DNA of 64,000 bases from Micromonospora peucetia (GTDB lineage Bacteria; Actinomycetota; Actinomycetes; Mycobacteriales; Micromonosporaceae). The stretch covers positions 1,798,001 through 1,862,000 of the forward strand of contig NZ_FMIC01000002.1 of assembly GCF_900091625.1 (NCBI RefSeq), written 5' to 3'. Below, piece after piece: positions 7,836 to 16,940 of the stretch (its first letter is position 1; every line of letters starts with the position of its first letter). Below the pieces are notes generated by a model. The model saw nothing but the letters and a program-made list of their open reading frames with translations, ran no database searches and was not told the origin of the DNA. The position numbers were made by a program, and so were the translations under genes.

Positions 7836-8648
7836 TCAGGGGAGGAGGAGGGCGGCGAGGGTGCCGAGGACGAGGAACGGGCCGAACGGGAGGTGGCTGC
7901 GCCAGCCGACGCGGCGGGCGGCCAGCAGCGCGACGCCGACCAGCCCTGAGAGCATCAGGGCGAGCACCAGCCCGGCCACCGGGACCGCCCAGCCGTGCCA
8001 GCCGAGCAGCGCGCCGACGCCGAGCGCCAGTTTGGCGTCGCCGAGGCCGAACCCGCGCCGGCCGAGCAGCAGCGTGGTGGTGGCGAAGAAGAGCGCGAGC
8101 GCGATGCCGGCGGCGGTGGCACGCAGCCAGGGTGTCGGGCCGGCCCCGGCGACAGCGGCCAGCCCGAGCAGCAGCCAGGTGCCGGCCGCAGCGGGCCAGG
8201 TGAACCGGTCCGGCAGCCGATGCACGGCCGCGTCGACGAAGACCAGCGGGATGGCCCAGCCCAGCCACCAGGCGGTGGCGAGCAGCACGGCCGGTTGACC
8301 CTCGAACCAGGCACCACCCCGGGGACCGGCGGGCATCCCGAGCAGCACCAGCACCCCGAGCGCCACCGCGACGGCGAGTTCCACCGTGCCGGGCGGCGGG
8401 CCGACGCGCGCCCGGCACCGCCCGCACCGCGCCGCCGGGCCCAGCGCAGGCCAGGGACGGGCCAGCCCGATCGGGGCGACGCACGCGTCGCATCCGGTCC
8501 GGATCGCCACCCCCGGCGGTACGGCGTGCCGGATCACGGCGAGCCGGAGCGCCGGGGCGAGCGCGAGTACGGCCAGCAGTCGCGCCCCGCGCGAGGTGGC
8601 CGGCGGCGCGGTCGGCTCCGCCGCTGCCGGCGGCTCGGTCAGCGCCAT
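7836..8648 (-). CDS. Prepilin peptidase (A24 family, TadV-like)
   Basis: 270 residues from the ATG at 8648. Seven or eight hydrophobic helices carry the two catalytic Asp sites, DAAVHRLPDRF and GFGLGDAKL (the GxGD motif). Two Cys pairs (CDAC and CGRC) in the N-terminal cytoplasmic loop match the zinc-binding element of full prepilin peptidase/methylases. It would cleave the leader of Flp-type pilins and TadE/TadG pseudopilins encoded just downstream on the opposite strand. The 113-codon extension upstream is Arg-rich and lacks a ribosome site, so I exclude it. Confidence 0.88.
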   Translation of the reverse strand: MALTEPPAAAEPTAPPATSRGARLLAVLALAPALRLAVIRHAVPPGVAIRTGCDACVAPIGLARPWPALGPAARCGRCRARVGPPPGTVELAVAVALGVLVLLGMPAGPRGGAWFEGQPAVLLATAWWLGWAIPLVFVDAAVHRLPDRFTWPAAAGTWLLLGLAAVAGAGPTPWLRATAAGIALALFFATTTLLLGRRGFGLGDAKLALGVGALLGWHGWAVPVAGLVLALMLSGLVGVALLAARRVGWRSHLPFGPFLVLGTLAALLLP

Positions 8649-9238
8649 GATCGCCCCCGGAGACCGACACCGGAGGCAACCACGCAGGGTAGCGGCCCTC
8701 CTGTCCACCGGTAACGGGCGGAGCGGCCCGCACTCCTCCCACCGAAGGCGCACCGCTGCGGGTGGGAATGACGTGTCCGAACCGGCGGGAGTCCCACGGT
8801 GGCCGGTTTGTGATGCGCTGCCGCAGGGGACGGATCGGACCAGACGCCGCGTCCGGGACACGTACCGCCCGCCGCGACCGGCCCCCGCCCACCGGGCGAG
8901 CCTCCCACGCCGCAGCCGCCCCGGCGGCCCCTCCGACTCTCGCCGGGCAACCCGCCCGCACCGCCCACTACCACCTGCCGCCACCACCTGCCATCACTCA
9001 CAGTGTTCGGATGAATTGCCTCTGTTGCATCGGCGAGCGTCAGCCTATGCTCGCCCCTTGGGTGCGGTGCAACCCCGCGACGAAACGACAGGACGACACG
9101 GAACATTGCATTTGTAGAGATCCGTAACGGTAAATGCAGTGGCGCTTTCGGGCAGGTCCGGATGACCTCATCCGGTCGCGCCGCCGCATGCCCGGAGGCT
9201 GCCACGCCGGCCCCGGGTGGCCACCGAGGAGGCACGAC
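8649..9238. other. 590-bp intergenic region between prepilin peptidase and the tad operon
   Basis: No convincing gene. Two structures stand out near the tad operon. GGCGAGC (9032-9038) and GCTCGCC (9049-9055) form an inverted repeat overlapping TTGCAT (9025-9030) and TATGCT (9046-9051), a possible promoter with a short 15-bp spacer. TGCATTT (9107-9113) and AAATGCA (9132-9138) form a second inverted repeat in an unusually A+T-rich patch about 100 bp before the first tad gene. Either could be an operator. The rest is G+C-rich sequence in which I see nothing. Confidence 0.5.
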
Positions 9239-9805
9239 GTGCGCGGACGGCGGTTCAGCCGATGGGCAACCTGCCTGCTCGCCATCGCGGCGCTCGGCGC
9301 GGCCCCGGCGTGCGGCGCCGACCCCGGGACGACCACCCGGGCGGCGACCCCCGGCGACCTGCCCGCCCCCACCCACCGGGCCGCCGACGAGCAGGCGGCG
9401 AGGAAAGCGGCGCTGGCCGCGTACGCCGGATATCTCGCCGCCTCCCGCACGGCGAGCGGGCGCGGCGATCCACATCACCCGGAACTGTCCCGGTTCCTCG
9501 CCGACCCGCTGCTGACCCGGGTCCGGCTGTCCATCCGCAAGGCGAAGGAGCACGGCGCGATGCGTACCGGCACGTTGGTTTCCGACCCCACCGTGACCTC
9601 CGTGAGCCTGGATTCGAGCCCACCCACCGTGGAGATCCAGGACTGCCTGGACGCCACCGGCTACCGGCTGGTCTACGCCAGGGACAAGCGGGTCGTGCCC
9701 GGCACCGGCGGAACCCGGCACCTGGCCACCGCCACCGTCACCCGCTACCCGGACGGCCGCTGGCTGATCAGCGCCGGTGCCGCCCACGAGGACCTGCCGT
9801 GCTGA
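9239..9805 (+). CDS. Secreted protein/probable lipoprotein at the head of the tad operon
   Basis: 188 residues from a GTG preceded by AGGAGG at 9227-9232. The N-terminus is a signal peptide (RGRRFSRWATCLLAIAALG) ending at APACGA, a loose lipobox. The mature part holds SIRKAKEHGAMR, a TGTLVSDPTV strand and a C-terminal TVTRYPDGRWLISAG segment resembling small NTF2-like or lipoprotein domains seen beside actinobacterial tad genes. Its stop overlaps the next start (GTGCTGA), indicating translational coupling. Function not known. Confidence 0.7.
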   Translation: MRGRRFSRWATCLLAIAALGAAPACGADPGTTTRAATPGDLPAPTHRAADEQAARKAALAAYAGYLAASRTASGRGDPHHPELSRFLADPLLTRVRLSIRKAKEHGAMRTGTLVSDPTVTSVSLDSSPPTVEIQDCLDATGYRLVYARDKRVVPGTGGTRHLATATVTRYPDGRWLISAGAAHEDLPC

Positions 9806-10830
9806 CCCGGGCAGGACGGCGCGCGTCGACCGTCGCACCGCCCGGGACCGAGGCGTCCCGCACCCGTACCGCCGGGGTCGCCGACAGGCGTACGGCCGGC
9901 GGCACCCGGGGCGGGGCGGCCCGGCGGTCGCTCGCGGGCGCCGGGCTGGTCCTGCTGCTGGCGCTCGGGGCGGCCGTGCCTGCGATCGCCGCCGGGCGCG
10001 CGGACCCCGGCGCGGAGTGCCCACCGGGGCAGAGCGACTGCAGCGTCTGGGACGACGATCCCGGCACTCCCGGCGGCCCGGGCGGCGGCGGGGACGACGG
10101 CGGAGGAGGCGACTCCGGCGGTGGCGGTGGCGGCAAGTGCCAGTGGAACGGCCGCACCGTCAAGTGCTACGACGACTTGCTCGGCTGGTTCAACAACAGC
10201 GACGGCTGCTACTACAAGCTCTCCTCGCCCCAGAACGAGGCCCCCGAGGGCATGCAGTGGTACACGCGTACCTGTAACGGCGGCGACCTGGGCTTCCAGA
10301 CCGAGGTCCTGCGCGACGCCCCGCCGCCCGGCTTCGGCACGCCGCCCGACCCGGAGGAACTCGCCCGGCGAGCACTCGCCAAGATCACCATCTCGGCGCC
10401 CCGGATCGCGGTCGCCCCCCGCCGCAGCAACGGTCCCGGCCTGGTCGGGCTGCCGGTCTGGATGTGGGGCAGCAGCAACCATCCCAGGTACTTCGGGCCG
10501 ACCCGGAAGGCGTCGGAGACCGACCGGGGCCTGACCGTGGAGATCACGGCGACGTTCGGCCGAATCGTCTGGGACATGGGCAACGGCCGCAAGGTCACCT
10601 GCCTCGGCGCCGGCACCCCGTACCGGGCCGGCGGCAAATTCGCCGGCCGCCCCTCCCCCGACTGCGGCTACGCCAGCGGCTACCCGAAGGCCGGTGACTA
10701 CCGGGTGCAGGCCACGACCTACTGGAAGGTGACCTGGAGCGGCGGCGGCCAGAGCGGCGTCATCGACCTCACCCGGACCACGGGGACGGTCCCGGTCCGA
10801 ATCAACGAACTGCAGGTGGTGGCCCAGTGA
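9799..10830 (+). CDS. Secreted Gly-rich linker protein of the tad operon
   Basis: 343 residues starting at a GTG that overlaps the previous stop. Residues 40-62 are a hydrophobic signal or anchor (LAGAGLVLLLALGAAVPAIA), followed by a poly-Gly/Asp/Ser linker (about 90-112) and a globular part with four paired Cys early on (CQWNGRTVKCYDD, GCYYK, TCNGG) and an Ig-like C-terminal half (TVEITATFGRIVWDMG... DYRVQATTYWKVTW). No enzyme motif. It is encoded ahead of the pilus machinery and is likely an exported pilus accessory protein; that role is inference. Confidence 0.7.
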   Translation: MLTRAGRRASTVAPPGTEASRTRTAGVADRRTAGGTRGGAARRSLAGAGLVLLLALGAAVPAIAAGRADPGAECPPGQSDCSVWDDDPGTPGGPGGGGDDGGGGDSGGGGGGKCQWNGRTVKCYDDLLGWFNNSDGCYYKLSSPQNEAPEGMQWYTRTCNGGDLGFQTEVLRDAPPPGFGTPPDPEELARRALAKITISAPRIAVAPRRSNGPGLVGLPVWMWGSSNHPRYFGPTRKASETDRGLTVEITATFGRIVWDMGNGRKVTCLGAGTPYRAGGKFAGRPSPDCGYASGYPKAGDYRVQATTYWKVTWSGGGQSGVIDLTRTTGTVPVRINELQVVAQ

Positions 10831-11513
10831 GCGCGAGGAGTGAGCCGGTCCTGCGAGCCCCGCAGTCGCGGAACGGAACCGGGCCGGTGGACGCGCCGGT
10901 CGCCCCACCCAGGGTGGTCCGGCAGCGCCGGATGCGACCCGGGCTGCTCGGCCTGGCGGTGCTGCTGATCGCCCTCGGCGGCCTGGGGGCGGCGTTCGCG
11001 GTCACCTCGGTACGCGCCACCGGCAGCTACCTGGCCGTGGCCCGGCCGGTCGAGGTCGGTCGGCAGGTCAGCGCCGACGACCTGGTCCCGGTGCAGGTGG
11101 CCGGCGGCCAGGGGCTGTCCCCGGTGCCCGCCGGCCGGCTCGACGAGGTGATCGGCAAACGGGCCGCCGTGGCGCTGGCCCCCGGCACGCTGCTGACGAT
11201 GGCCCAACTCACCGACGACCCGCTGCTCGGGCCCGGCCAGCAGCAGCTCGCGTTGGGTCTGGACCCCGCCGAGGTGCCGGCCCGCAAGCTGCACCCCGGC
11301 GACAAGCTTCTGCTGGTGAGCACGCCGGACGGCAACGACGACAGCCCGGCGGGCGCCGCCACCCGGTTCCAGGCGACGGTCATCGACGCCGTCACCTCCG
11401 ACACCGACGACAAGGTGGTGGTCTACCTGGCGCTCGCCGTCCGGGACGTGCCGGCCGTCGTCGCGTTGTCCAGCCAGGAGCGGATCGCCGTCGTACTGAC
11501 CGAGGCGGCCTGA
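10827..11513 (+). CDS. SAF-domain protein, CpaB/RcpC-like pilus assembly factor
   Basis: 228 residues, GTG start overlapping the upstream TGA by 3 nt. A single membrane helix at about residues 37-60 is followed by a SAF domain (ARPVEVGRQVSADDLVPVQVAG, then LDEVIGKRAAVALAPGTLL) and a C-terminal beta-rich part. In Tad systems CpaB sits on the outer side of the cytoplasmic membrane and helps build the secretion channel or bind peptidoglycan. Placement directly before tadZ and tadA supports the call. Confidence 0.8.
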   Translation: MSARSEPVLRAPQSRNGTGPVDAPVAPPRVVRQRRMRPGLLGLAVLLIALGGLGAAFAVTSVRATGSYLAVARPVEVGRQVSADDLVPVQVAGGQGLSPVPAGRLDEVIGKRAAVALAPGTLLTMAQLTDDPLLGPGQQQLALGLDPAEVPARKLHPGDKLLLVSTPDGNDDSPAGAATRFQATVIDAVTSDTDDKVVVYLALAVRDVPAVVALSSQERIAVVLTEAA

Positions 11514-11515
11514 CC

Positions 11516-12316
11516 ATGGCGATCATCGCGCTGGTGTCGGCGAAGGGCTCCCCGGGCGTCACCACCACCGCCCTGGCCTGCACCCTGACCTGGCACCGGC
11601 GGCTGCTGCTCGCCGAGTGCGACCCGGCCGGCGGGTCGATCCTCGCCGGCTACCTGGGCGGCGCGCTCGACGGCCCCCGGGGCATCGGCGAGCTGGCGGT
11701 CGGCGAGTTGCGCGACGGCAACCTGGAGTCGGCGTTCTGGTCCCAGCTGGTCGACCTGGACGCGCCGAAGCGCGAGCGGCTGCTGCTGCCCGGCGTCGTC
11801 GACCCCGCCCAGGCCGGCAGCGTCACCCCGCTCTGGCAGCGGTTCGCCGACTTCTTCGGCAGCCTGGCGGGCGGCGACCCGCCGTACGACGTGGTGGTGG
11901 ACTGCGGACGGCTGCACGTCGTCGGCCCACCGTGGCCGATCCTGCGCGCCGCCTCGGTGGTGCTGCTGGTCAGCCGGGCCCGGCTGCCCGACCTTTCCGG
12001 GACACGGGCCATGGCCAGGAAGATCGAGCGGGACTTCGCCGAGCACCGGGTGCCGCCGGGCACCCTACGGCTGTTGCTGGTCGGCGACGGCCACAGCGAC
12101 GGCGAGGTCAGCAAGGCGCTGCGGCTGCCGGTGATCGCCCGGTTGCCGGACGACCCACGTACGGCGGGGGTGCTCGGCCTGGGCGGCACCGTGCGGGCCG
12201 GTCGGCCGCTGATGCGCGCGGCCGGGGCTCTGGAGGTGCCGGTCGGGGCGCTGCTGGAACGCCGGCGCGCCCGGCTGGCCTGGCCCGTGCCGCAGGGGGT
12301 GCCGGATGCGGTTTGA
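11516..12316 (+). CDS. TadZ/CpaE-like ParA-type ATPase
   Basis: 266 residues. The N-terminal deviant Walker A reads SAKGSPGVTTTA, where KGSPGVTTT replaces the ParA KGGxGKTT and lacks the second Lys, as is common for actinobacterial TadZ proteins. DCGR, near residue 129, matches the Walker B region. TadZ positions the pilus machine at the pole or membrane. Ends by overlapping the ATPase gene by 11 bp. The absent Walker A Lys suggests weak or no ATP hydrolysis (inference). Confidence 0.8.
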   Translation: MAIIALVSAKGSPGVTTTALACTLTWHRRLLLAECDPAGGSILAGYLGGALDGPRGIGELAVGELRDGNLESAFWSQLVDLDAPKRERLLLPGVVDPAQAGSVTPLWQRFADFFGSLAGGDPPYDVVVDCGRLHVVGPPWPILRAASVVLLVSRARLPDLSGTRAMARKIERDFAEHRVPPGTLRLLLVGDGHSDGEVSKALRLPVIARLPDDPRTAGVLGLGGTVRAGRPLMRAAGALEVPVGALLERRRARLAWPVPQGVPDAV

Positions 12317-13841
12317 ACCGGTTTCCGGTGACCCGCGCCGGCAGCCGCCCGGCGCCACCTCGACCGCGCCACCACTGTCGGCACCCAACGGGCGGCAGCA
12401 GCATCCGGTCCCGCTGCCGGTGCCGGTCACCGCGCCGCAGCCGGAGCCGCCGCCCCGGCCCCGGGTCGACTTCCAGGTGGTCCGCGAGCTGCGCCGGGAG
12501 CTGAGCGAACGGCTCGCCCTGTGGCAGCGCGGCCGGGAGTTCACCGTCGACGAGGAGGACACCGAGCGTGCCCGGCTCGCGGTGACGGTGGTGGCCGGGT
12601 ACGCCGACGCGGTGCGCCGGGCCGGCACCCCGATGGCGGCCGGCGAGGAGCGGCTCCTGCTCGACCAGGTGACCGCCGAGCTGGCCGGGCTCGGCCGCCT
12701 CCAGACGCTGCTGGTCGACGACACCATCGAGGAGGTGCACATCCTCGGCTGTGACCAGGTACGGGTCACCCGGCACGGCGGTGGGGTCGACTGGCTGGAG
12801 CCGATCGCCGACAGCGACGACGAGTTGGTGGAGATCCTCCAGGCGGCGGCCCGCCGGGCCGGCGCCACCGAGCGTTCGCTGTCGACGTCCAAGCCCACCC
12901 TCGACCTGCAACTGCCCGACGGCAGCCGGCTCGCTGCGGTGTTCCTGGTCAGCCACCGCCCGTACGCGGTGATCCGCAAGCACAACACGCTGGAGGTGAC
13001 CCTGGACGACATCGCCGGGGGCCGGGGCGACCTGGACGAGATGATCGACCCGCTGGTGCGCGACTTCCTCCGCGCGTCCATGCGTGCCGGGCTGAACATC
13101 ATGGTGGCCGGCCTCGCCGGTGCCGGGAAGACCACCGTCATCCGGGCGCTGATGGACGAGATCCCGGCCGACGAGCCGTACGTGCTGCTGGAGGAGAGCC
13201 GCGAGCTGTTGCCGGCCCGCCGCCGGCTCAAGCACCGGGCGGTGATGAGCTTCGAGTCCCGGGAGGGGCACGGCGAGCGCGGGGCGGACGGCCGCCCGGC
13301 GGGCGAGGTGAGCATCGCCGACCTGATCCCGGTCTCCCTGCGGATGGGCGTGCTGCGGATCATCGTCGGCGAGGTCCGGTCCCGGGAGATCGTCCCGATG
13401 CTCCAGGCCATGACGACCAGCCGCGGCTCGATGTGCACCATCCACGCGCGTACGCCCGCCGGGGTGAGCGAGCGGATCATCGAGCTGGCGCTCGCGCACG
13501 GCCGGGAGATGACCGTCGACCAGGCCCGCCGGATGGCCGGCAACGCACTCGACCTGATCGTCTACGTCACGATCGATGACGAGACCGCGATCGGCGGTCG
13601 CAAGCACCGCTTCGTCTCGCACGTCGAGGAGGTGATCGGGGTCGGCGACGGCAACCGGATCACCACCACACAGGTGTTCGGGCCCGGGCCGGACGGGCGG
13701 GCCGTACCCCGGCATTTGCCCGAGCGGATCCGCGCCCAACTTCTCCGGGTCGGCTATGACGCCCGGCTGCTCAGCCGGTGGATCGAGGCCGGCACGGGCG
13801 CCTGGCTGCGGCCCCGGCAGACCCGGCTCGGACGGCGGTGA
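12306..13841 (+). CDS. tadA: TadA/CpaF secretion ATPase
   Basis: 511 residues. After a Pro-rich N-terminus (1-55) comes the GspE-type ATPase: Walker A GLAGAGKTT at about residues 265-273, the Asp box LLEESREL, Walker B-like MLRIIVGEVRSREIVPML, and His box SMCTIHARTPAG. This hexameric motor powers assembly of Flp/Tad pili. It overlaps tadZ and tadB genes, consistent with one operon. Confidence 0.92.
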   Translation: MRFEPVSGDPRRQPPGATSTAPPLSAPNGRQQHPVPLPVPVTAPQPEPPPRPRVDFQVVRELRRELSERLALWQRGREFTVDEEDTERARLAVTVVAGYADAVRRAGTPMAAGEERLLLDQVTAELAGLGRLQTLLVDDTIEEVHILGCDQVRVTRHGGGVDWLEPIADSDDELVEILQAAARRAGATERSLSTSKPTLDLQLPDGSRLAAVFLVSHRPYAVIRKHNTLEVTLDDIAGGRGDLDEMIDPLVRDFLRASMRAGLNIMVAGLAGAGKTTVIRALMDEIPADEPYVLLEESRELLPARRRLKHRAVMSFESREGHGERGADGRPAGEVSIADLIPVSLRMGVLRIIVGEVRSREIVPMLQAMTTSRGSMCTIHARTPAGVSERIIELALAHGREMTVDQARRMAGNALDLIVYVTIDDETAIGGRKHRFVSHVEEVIGVGDGNRITTTQVFGPGPDGRAVPRHLPERIRAQLLRVGYDARLLSRWIEAGTGAWLRPRQTRLGRR

Positions 13842-14746
13842 CGCCGGTGCTGGACAACGTCGAACTCGTCGCGGTGGCCTCCGGGGCCGCCTGCGTGGCG
13901 GGGCTGCTGCTGACGGTCGTCGCGCTGGTCGGCACCCGCCGGCCGCCCGGCGGCCCCGGCGCGGGCCGGGGCCTGGACCGGCTGTGGAAGGGCTCGGGCG
14001 CCACCGGACGCGAGCACCGGGCCCACCAGGCACTGCTGGTGGGCGCCCTGGCCGCGGGCGCGCTGGCGTTCCTGGTCACCGGCCTGCCGGTGGTCGGCCT
14101 GCTGGTCGCGGTGGCCGTTCCGGGCACCCCGTGGTTGTTCTCCGTCGGCAAGGCCGAGCAGCGGGCCATCGCCCGAATCGAGGCCGTCGGCGAGTGGACC
14201 CGCCGGCTAAAGGACGTCTCCGCCACCGGCCAGGGGCTCCAGCAGACGATCATCGGCACCGTCGGCACCGCGCCCGAGGAGATCCAGGAGGAGGTACGGC
14301 TGCTCGCCGCCCGCCTCCAGGCCGGCTGGCTGGCCCGCTCCGCGCTGCTCGCCTTCGCCGACGAGATCAGCGACCCGGTCTGCGACCAGGTGGTGGCCGC
14401 GCTGATCCTGCACGTGACCGACCGGGGCGAACGCCTCGGCGACGTGCTCGGCTCGATCGCCGGGGCGGCGGCAGCCGAGGTGTCCACCCGCCGGGAGATC
14501 GAGGCGAAACGCACCCAGCCCCGGTTCGCGGTCCGCTTCCTCACCGGGATGACCCTGGCCACCGTCGCGTACGGGCTGCTCAACACCGAATACATCAGCC
14601 CGTACGGCACGCCCTTCGGGCAGCTCGTGATGGCGGCGCTCGGCGCGGCCTTCGTCGGCCTGCTGGCCTGGGTGCGGTCGATGAGCCAGCCCCGCCGGCC
14701 GGCGCGCTTCCTGCCGGCGCCCGACCCGCAGGAGGTGCTGGTGTGA
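13838..14746 (+). CDS. tadB: TadB-like pilus inner-membrane protein
   Basis: 302 residues from a GTG overlapping the tadA stop (GTGA). Two hydrophobic helices near residues 6-28 and 62-95, a long cytoplasmic stretch typical of the GspF/T2SF domain (WTRRLKDVSATGQGLQQTI ... TDRGERLGDVLGSIA), then two helices near 230-285. TadB and TadC form the membrane platform on which TadA acts. A GTG nine bases later (13847) is an alternative start. Confidence 0.85.
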   Translation: MTPVLDNVELVAVASGAACVAGLLLTVVALVGTRRPPGGPGAGRGLDRLWKGSGATGREHRAHQALLVGALAAGALAFLVTGLPVVGLLVAVAVPGTPWLFSVGKAEQRAIARIEAVGEWTRRLKDVSATGQGLQQTIIGTVGTAPEEIQEEVRLLAARLQAGWLARSALLAFADEISDPVCDQVVAALILHVTDRGERLGDVLGSIAGAAAAEVSTRREIEAKRTQPRFAVRFLTGMTLATVAYGLLNTEYISPYGTPFGQLVMAALGAAFVGLLAWVRSMSQPRRPARFLPAPDPQEVLV

Positions 14747-14801
14747 GCGCGCCCCGCAGTCGCGAACCGGAGCCCAGCCCTGTGAGCGGGAGGTCGGTGC
14801 C

Positions 14802-15674
14802 GTGATCCTCAACTGGCAGCTCGCGGTGGCCGTCTGCGGCGGGGCGACGGTCGGGCTGGGCGCGTTCCTGGTGGTCCGTGAGCTGGTGCCGGCCACTCCC
14901 TCACTCGGGCCCGCGCTGCGCCGACTGCACCAGCCGCCGGGCGTCGGGCAGCCCACCACCCCCGCCGACCGGCGGCTGGAGTGGCTCACCGGGCTGTCCC
15001 GCTGGCTGCGGCCACCACACCGGCAGCTCGCCCTGATCGACCGGACCCCCGAGCAGTACGCCCTGTCGATGCTGCTCTCCACGCTGGTCGGGCTCGCCGC
15101 GCCGACGCTGCTCGGCGCCACCCTGTTCGCTGTCGGCGTCCGGCTGCCGGTGGTCGTGCCCGTGCTCGGCAGCCTCGGACTGGCGCTGCTCTGCGCCCTG
15201 ATCGCCCACCGGTCGGTGCTCGACCGGGCGGACCGGGCACGCGACGAGTTCCGCCAGGCGATCTGCACCTATCTGGACCTGGTCGCGTTGCAGCTCTCCG
15301 CCGCGCACGGGCCGGTGCAGTCGCTGGAGCGGGCGGCGGCGGTCTGTGACGGCTGGGTCTTCGACCGCATCTCGGAGTCCCTGCGGATCGCCCAGATGCA
15401 GATGCACTCGCCGTGGGACGAGCTGCGCGACCTCGCCGAGCGCATCGGCATCACGGAACTGGGCGATGTCGGGGCCATCATGCGCTCCTCCGGCAGCGAG
15501 GGCGCGCAGGTGCACGAGACCCTGCGCAGCCGCGCCGACTCGCTGCGCGACCAGATCCGCACCGACAACCTGGCCCGGGCCGAGGGGGTGACGAGCCGGC
15601 TCGACATCCCCGGGGCCCTGCTCGTCTTCGTCCTGCTCGGCTTCGCCGTCTACCCGTTCATCGCCCGCCTGTGA
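14802..15674 (+). CDS. tadC: TadC-like pilus inner-membrane protein
   Basis: 290 residues. N-terminal helix, a second hydrophobic pair at about 85-130, a cytoplasmic T2SF-like region (DEFRQAICTYLDLVALQLSAAHGPVQSLERAA ... ITELGDVGAIMRSSGSEGAQVHETL) and a final helix ending in RL. It pairs with TadB. The 55-bp gap after tadB is the only spacing of note in the machine genes and includes a duplicated-looking GTGAGCG motif, possibly an alternative start region. Confidence 0.85.
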   Translation: MILNWQLAVAVCGGATVGLGAFLVVRELVPATPSLGPALRRLHQPPGVGQPTTPADRRLEWLTGLSRWLRPPHRQLALIDRTPEQYALSMLLSTLVGLAAPTLLGATLFAVGVRLPVVVPVLGSLGLALLCALIAHRSVLDRADRARDEFRQAICTYLDLVALQLSAAHGPVQSLERAAAVCDGWVFDRISESLRIAQMQMHSPWDELRDLAERIGITELGDVGAIMRSSGSEGAQVHETLRSRADSLRDQIRTDNLARAEGVTSRLDIPGALLVFVLLGFAVYPFIARL

Positions 15675-15699
15675 TCCGCCCCGAGAGAAGGAGCACGTC

Positions 15700-15903
15700 A
15701 TGTCCGTCATCACCTACCTGCACGTCGCGCTGACGACGCGCCTGGCCGAACTGCGGAAGGACGGCGAGCGCGGCGACAGCCCCGTACCCACCGCCGTGAT
15801 CATCTTCGGCCTGGTGGCTGTCGCGATGGCGGTCACCGCCGCCGCCCTCGCTGCGGCCAACGACTGGATGACCAACATTCCGAAGCACCAGGACCCGAAG
15901 TAA
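15700..15903 (+). CDS. Flp-type pilin candidate, small single-helix membrane protein
   Basis: 67 residues with a clean AGAAGGAG ribosome site, the best in the operon, as expected for an abundant pilin. A charged N-terminus (to RKDGERGDSPVPT) precedes one hydrophobic helix AVIIFGLVAVAMAVTAAALA, then a short polar tail. This matches Flp/class IVb pilins in size and layout. The processing site is not the canonical G|x4E. The GDSPVPTAVII junction lacks Glu+5. Location between tadC and tadE supports a pilin role. Confidence 0.7.
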   Translation: MSVITYLHVALTTRLAELRKDGERGDSPVPTAVIIFGLVAVAMAVTAAALAAANDWMTNIPKHQDPK

Positions 15904-15912
15904 CGCTGAGCC

Positions 15913-16425
15913 GTGCGCCGAGCAGACTCCGCGCCGGGGCACCGGGCGGCCACCGCCGCCCGGTGCCCCGCCCTGGCCGCCGCCCGGCATCCCGGTCCGA
16001 CCACCGCGCGGCGCCCCGGTCCGACTGCCGCCCGGCGGCTCACGGCTGGCGGGGCCGACCGGGGAGCCAACCCGGTCGAGCTGGCGGTGGCGATGCCGGT
16101 GATCCTGCTGCTGCTCTTCGCCTCGATCCAGACGGCGGCCTGGTTCGTCGCCCGCTCCACCGCGCTCAACGCCGCACAGAGCGCGGTCAACGCGCAGCGA
16201 CTGCACCAGGCCCCACCGGGAGCCGGCGAGGACCGGGCCACCCGGTTCCTGCGGGCCGCCGGTGGCTGGCTCGTCGACTGGGACGACCCCGCCCCGAGCT
16301 GCCAGAGCACCGCGACCGAGGTGACCTGCACGGTGCGCGGGCGGTCCCTGTCGGTTGTCCCCGGGGTCAGCTTCCCGGTGCTCCAGACCGCCCACGGGAC
16401 CGTGGAACGGTGGACCACGCCGTGA
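15913..16425 (+). CDS. TadE-like pseudopilin
   Basis: 170 residues. A low-complexity Arg/Ala/Pro N-terminus is followed by the TadE signature RGANPVELAVAMPVILLLLF (about residues 50-69), where the Glu is the conserved +5-type residue after Gly, then a periplasm-side domain with two Cys (CQSTATEVTC). TadE-like pseudopilins are cut by the prepilin peptidase and initiate pilus assembly. The GTG start at 15913 may be too far upstream, because the first 40 residues are repetitive. Stop overlaps the next start (GTGA). Confidence 0.8.
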   Translation: MRRADSAPGHRAATAARCPALAAARHPGPTTARRPGPTAARRLTAGGADRGANPVELAVAMPVILLLLFASIQTAAWFVARSTALNAAQSAVNAQRLHQAPPGAGEDRATRFLRAAGGWLVDWDDPAPSCQSTATEVTCTVRGRSLSVVPGVSFPVLQTAHGTVERWTTP

Positions 16426-16940
16426 GTCGTACCGCCGAGCGGGGCTCGGTCTCGATCGAGGTGGCGGTCCTCGCCCCGGCCTTCATCGCGCTGATCGTGC
16501 TGGCCGGCGTCGCCGGGCGTACCGCCGTCGCGGCCGAGGCGATCGACGCCGCCGCCCACGACGCCGCCCGTGCCGCCTCGATCTCCCGGGACGCCCGCAC
16601 CGCCCGCGTGCAGGCCCGGGACGCGGCTCTCCGGCAGCTCGACTGGCGCGGCCTGGACTGCGCCGGCACCCCGCGGGTCACCTTCAGCGGCGCGGTACGC
16701 GGCGCCCCGACCAGCTTCGACAGGGCGTTCCGCAGCCCGGCCGGGCGGGACGCCTCGGTCACCGTCCGGATCTCCTGCACGGTCTCCTACCGGGACCTGC
16801 ACCTGTCCGTCCTGCCGGGGATGCCCGCCGACAGGCAGGTGTCGGCGAGCTTCACGTCGCCGTTGGACCGCTACCGGAGCAGAGCGCTCGGGGCCGGGAC
16901 CGCTGAAGCAGGTTCCGCGGCGAACCCGGGTGGCGTGTGA
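16422..16940 (+). CDS. TadE-like pseudopilin (second copy)
   Basis: 172 residues from a GTG overlapping the previous stop. The N-terminus ERGSVSIEVAVLAPAFIALI is a textbook TadE processing and helix region with Glu at +5. The rest contains AAEAIDAAAHDAARAASISRD, typical of the extended helix, and a C-terminal beta domain with two Cys. It likely forms a heteromer with the preceding TadE protein. The C-terminal 20 residues are Ala/Gly-rich. Confidence 0.82.
   Translation: MSRTAERGSVSIEVAVLAPAFIALIVLAGVAGRTAVAAEAIDAAAHDAARAASISRDARTARVQARDAALRQLDWRGLDCAGTPRVTFSGAVRGAPTSFDRAFRSPAGRDASVTVRISCTVSYRDLHLSVLPGMPADRQVSASFTSPLDRYRSRALGAGTAEAGSAANPGGV

Noticed and set aside
7068..7949. 293-codon frame overlapping the PAP2 gene
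   Set aside because: The out-of-frame translation is an Arg/Pro/Ala string and runs through the palindromic repeat; PAP2 motifs fix the true frame.
8649..9238. A gene in the region before the tad operon
   Set aside because: Frames on both strands are Arg/Pro/Ala-rich, lack ribosome sites and have no recognisable domain.
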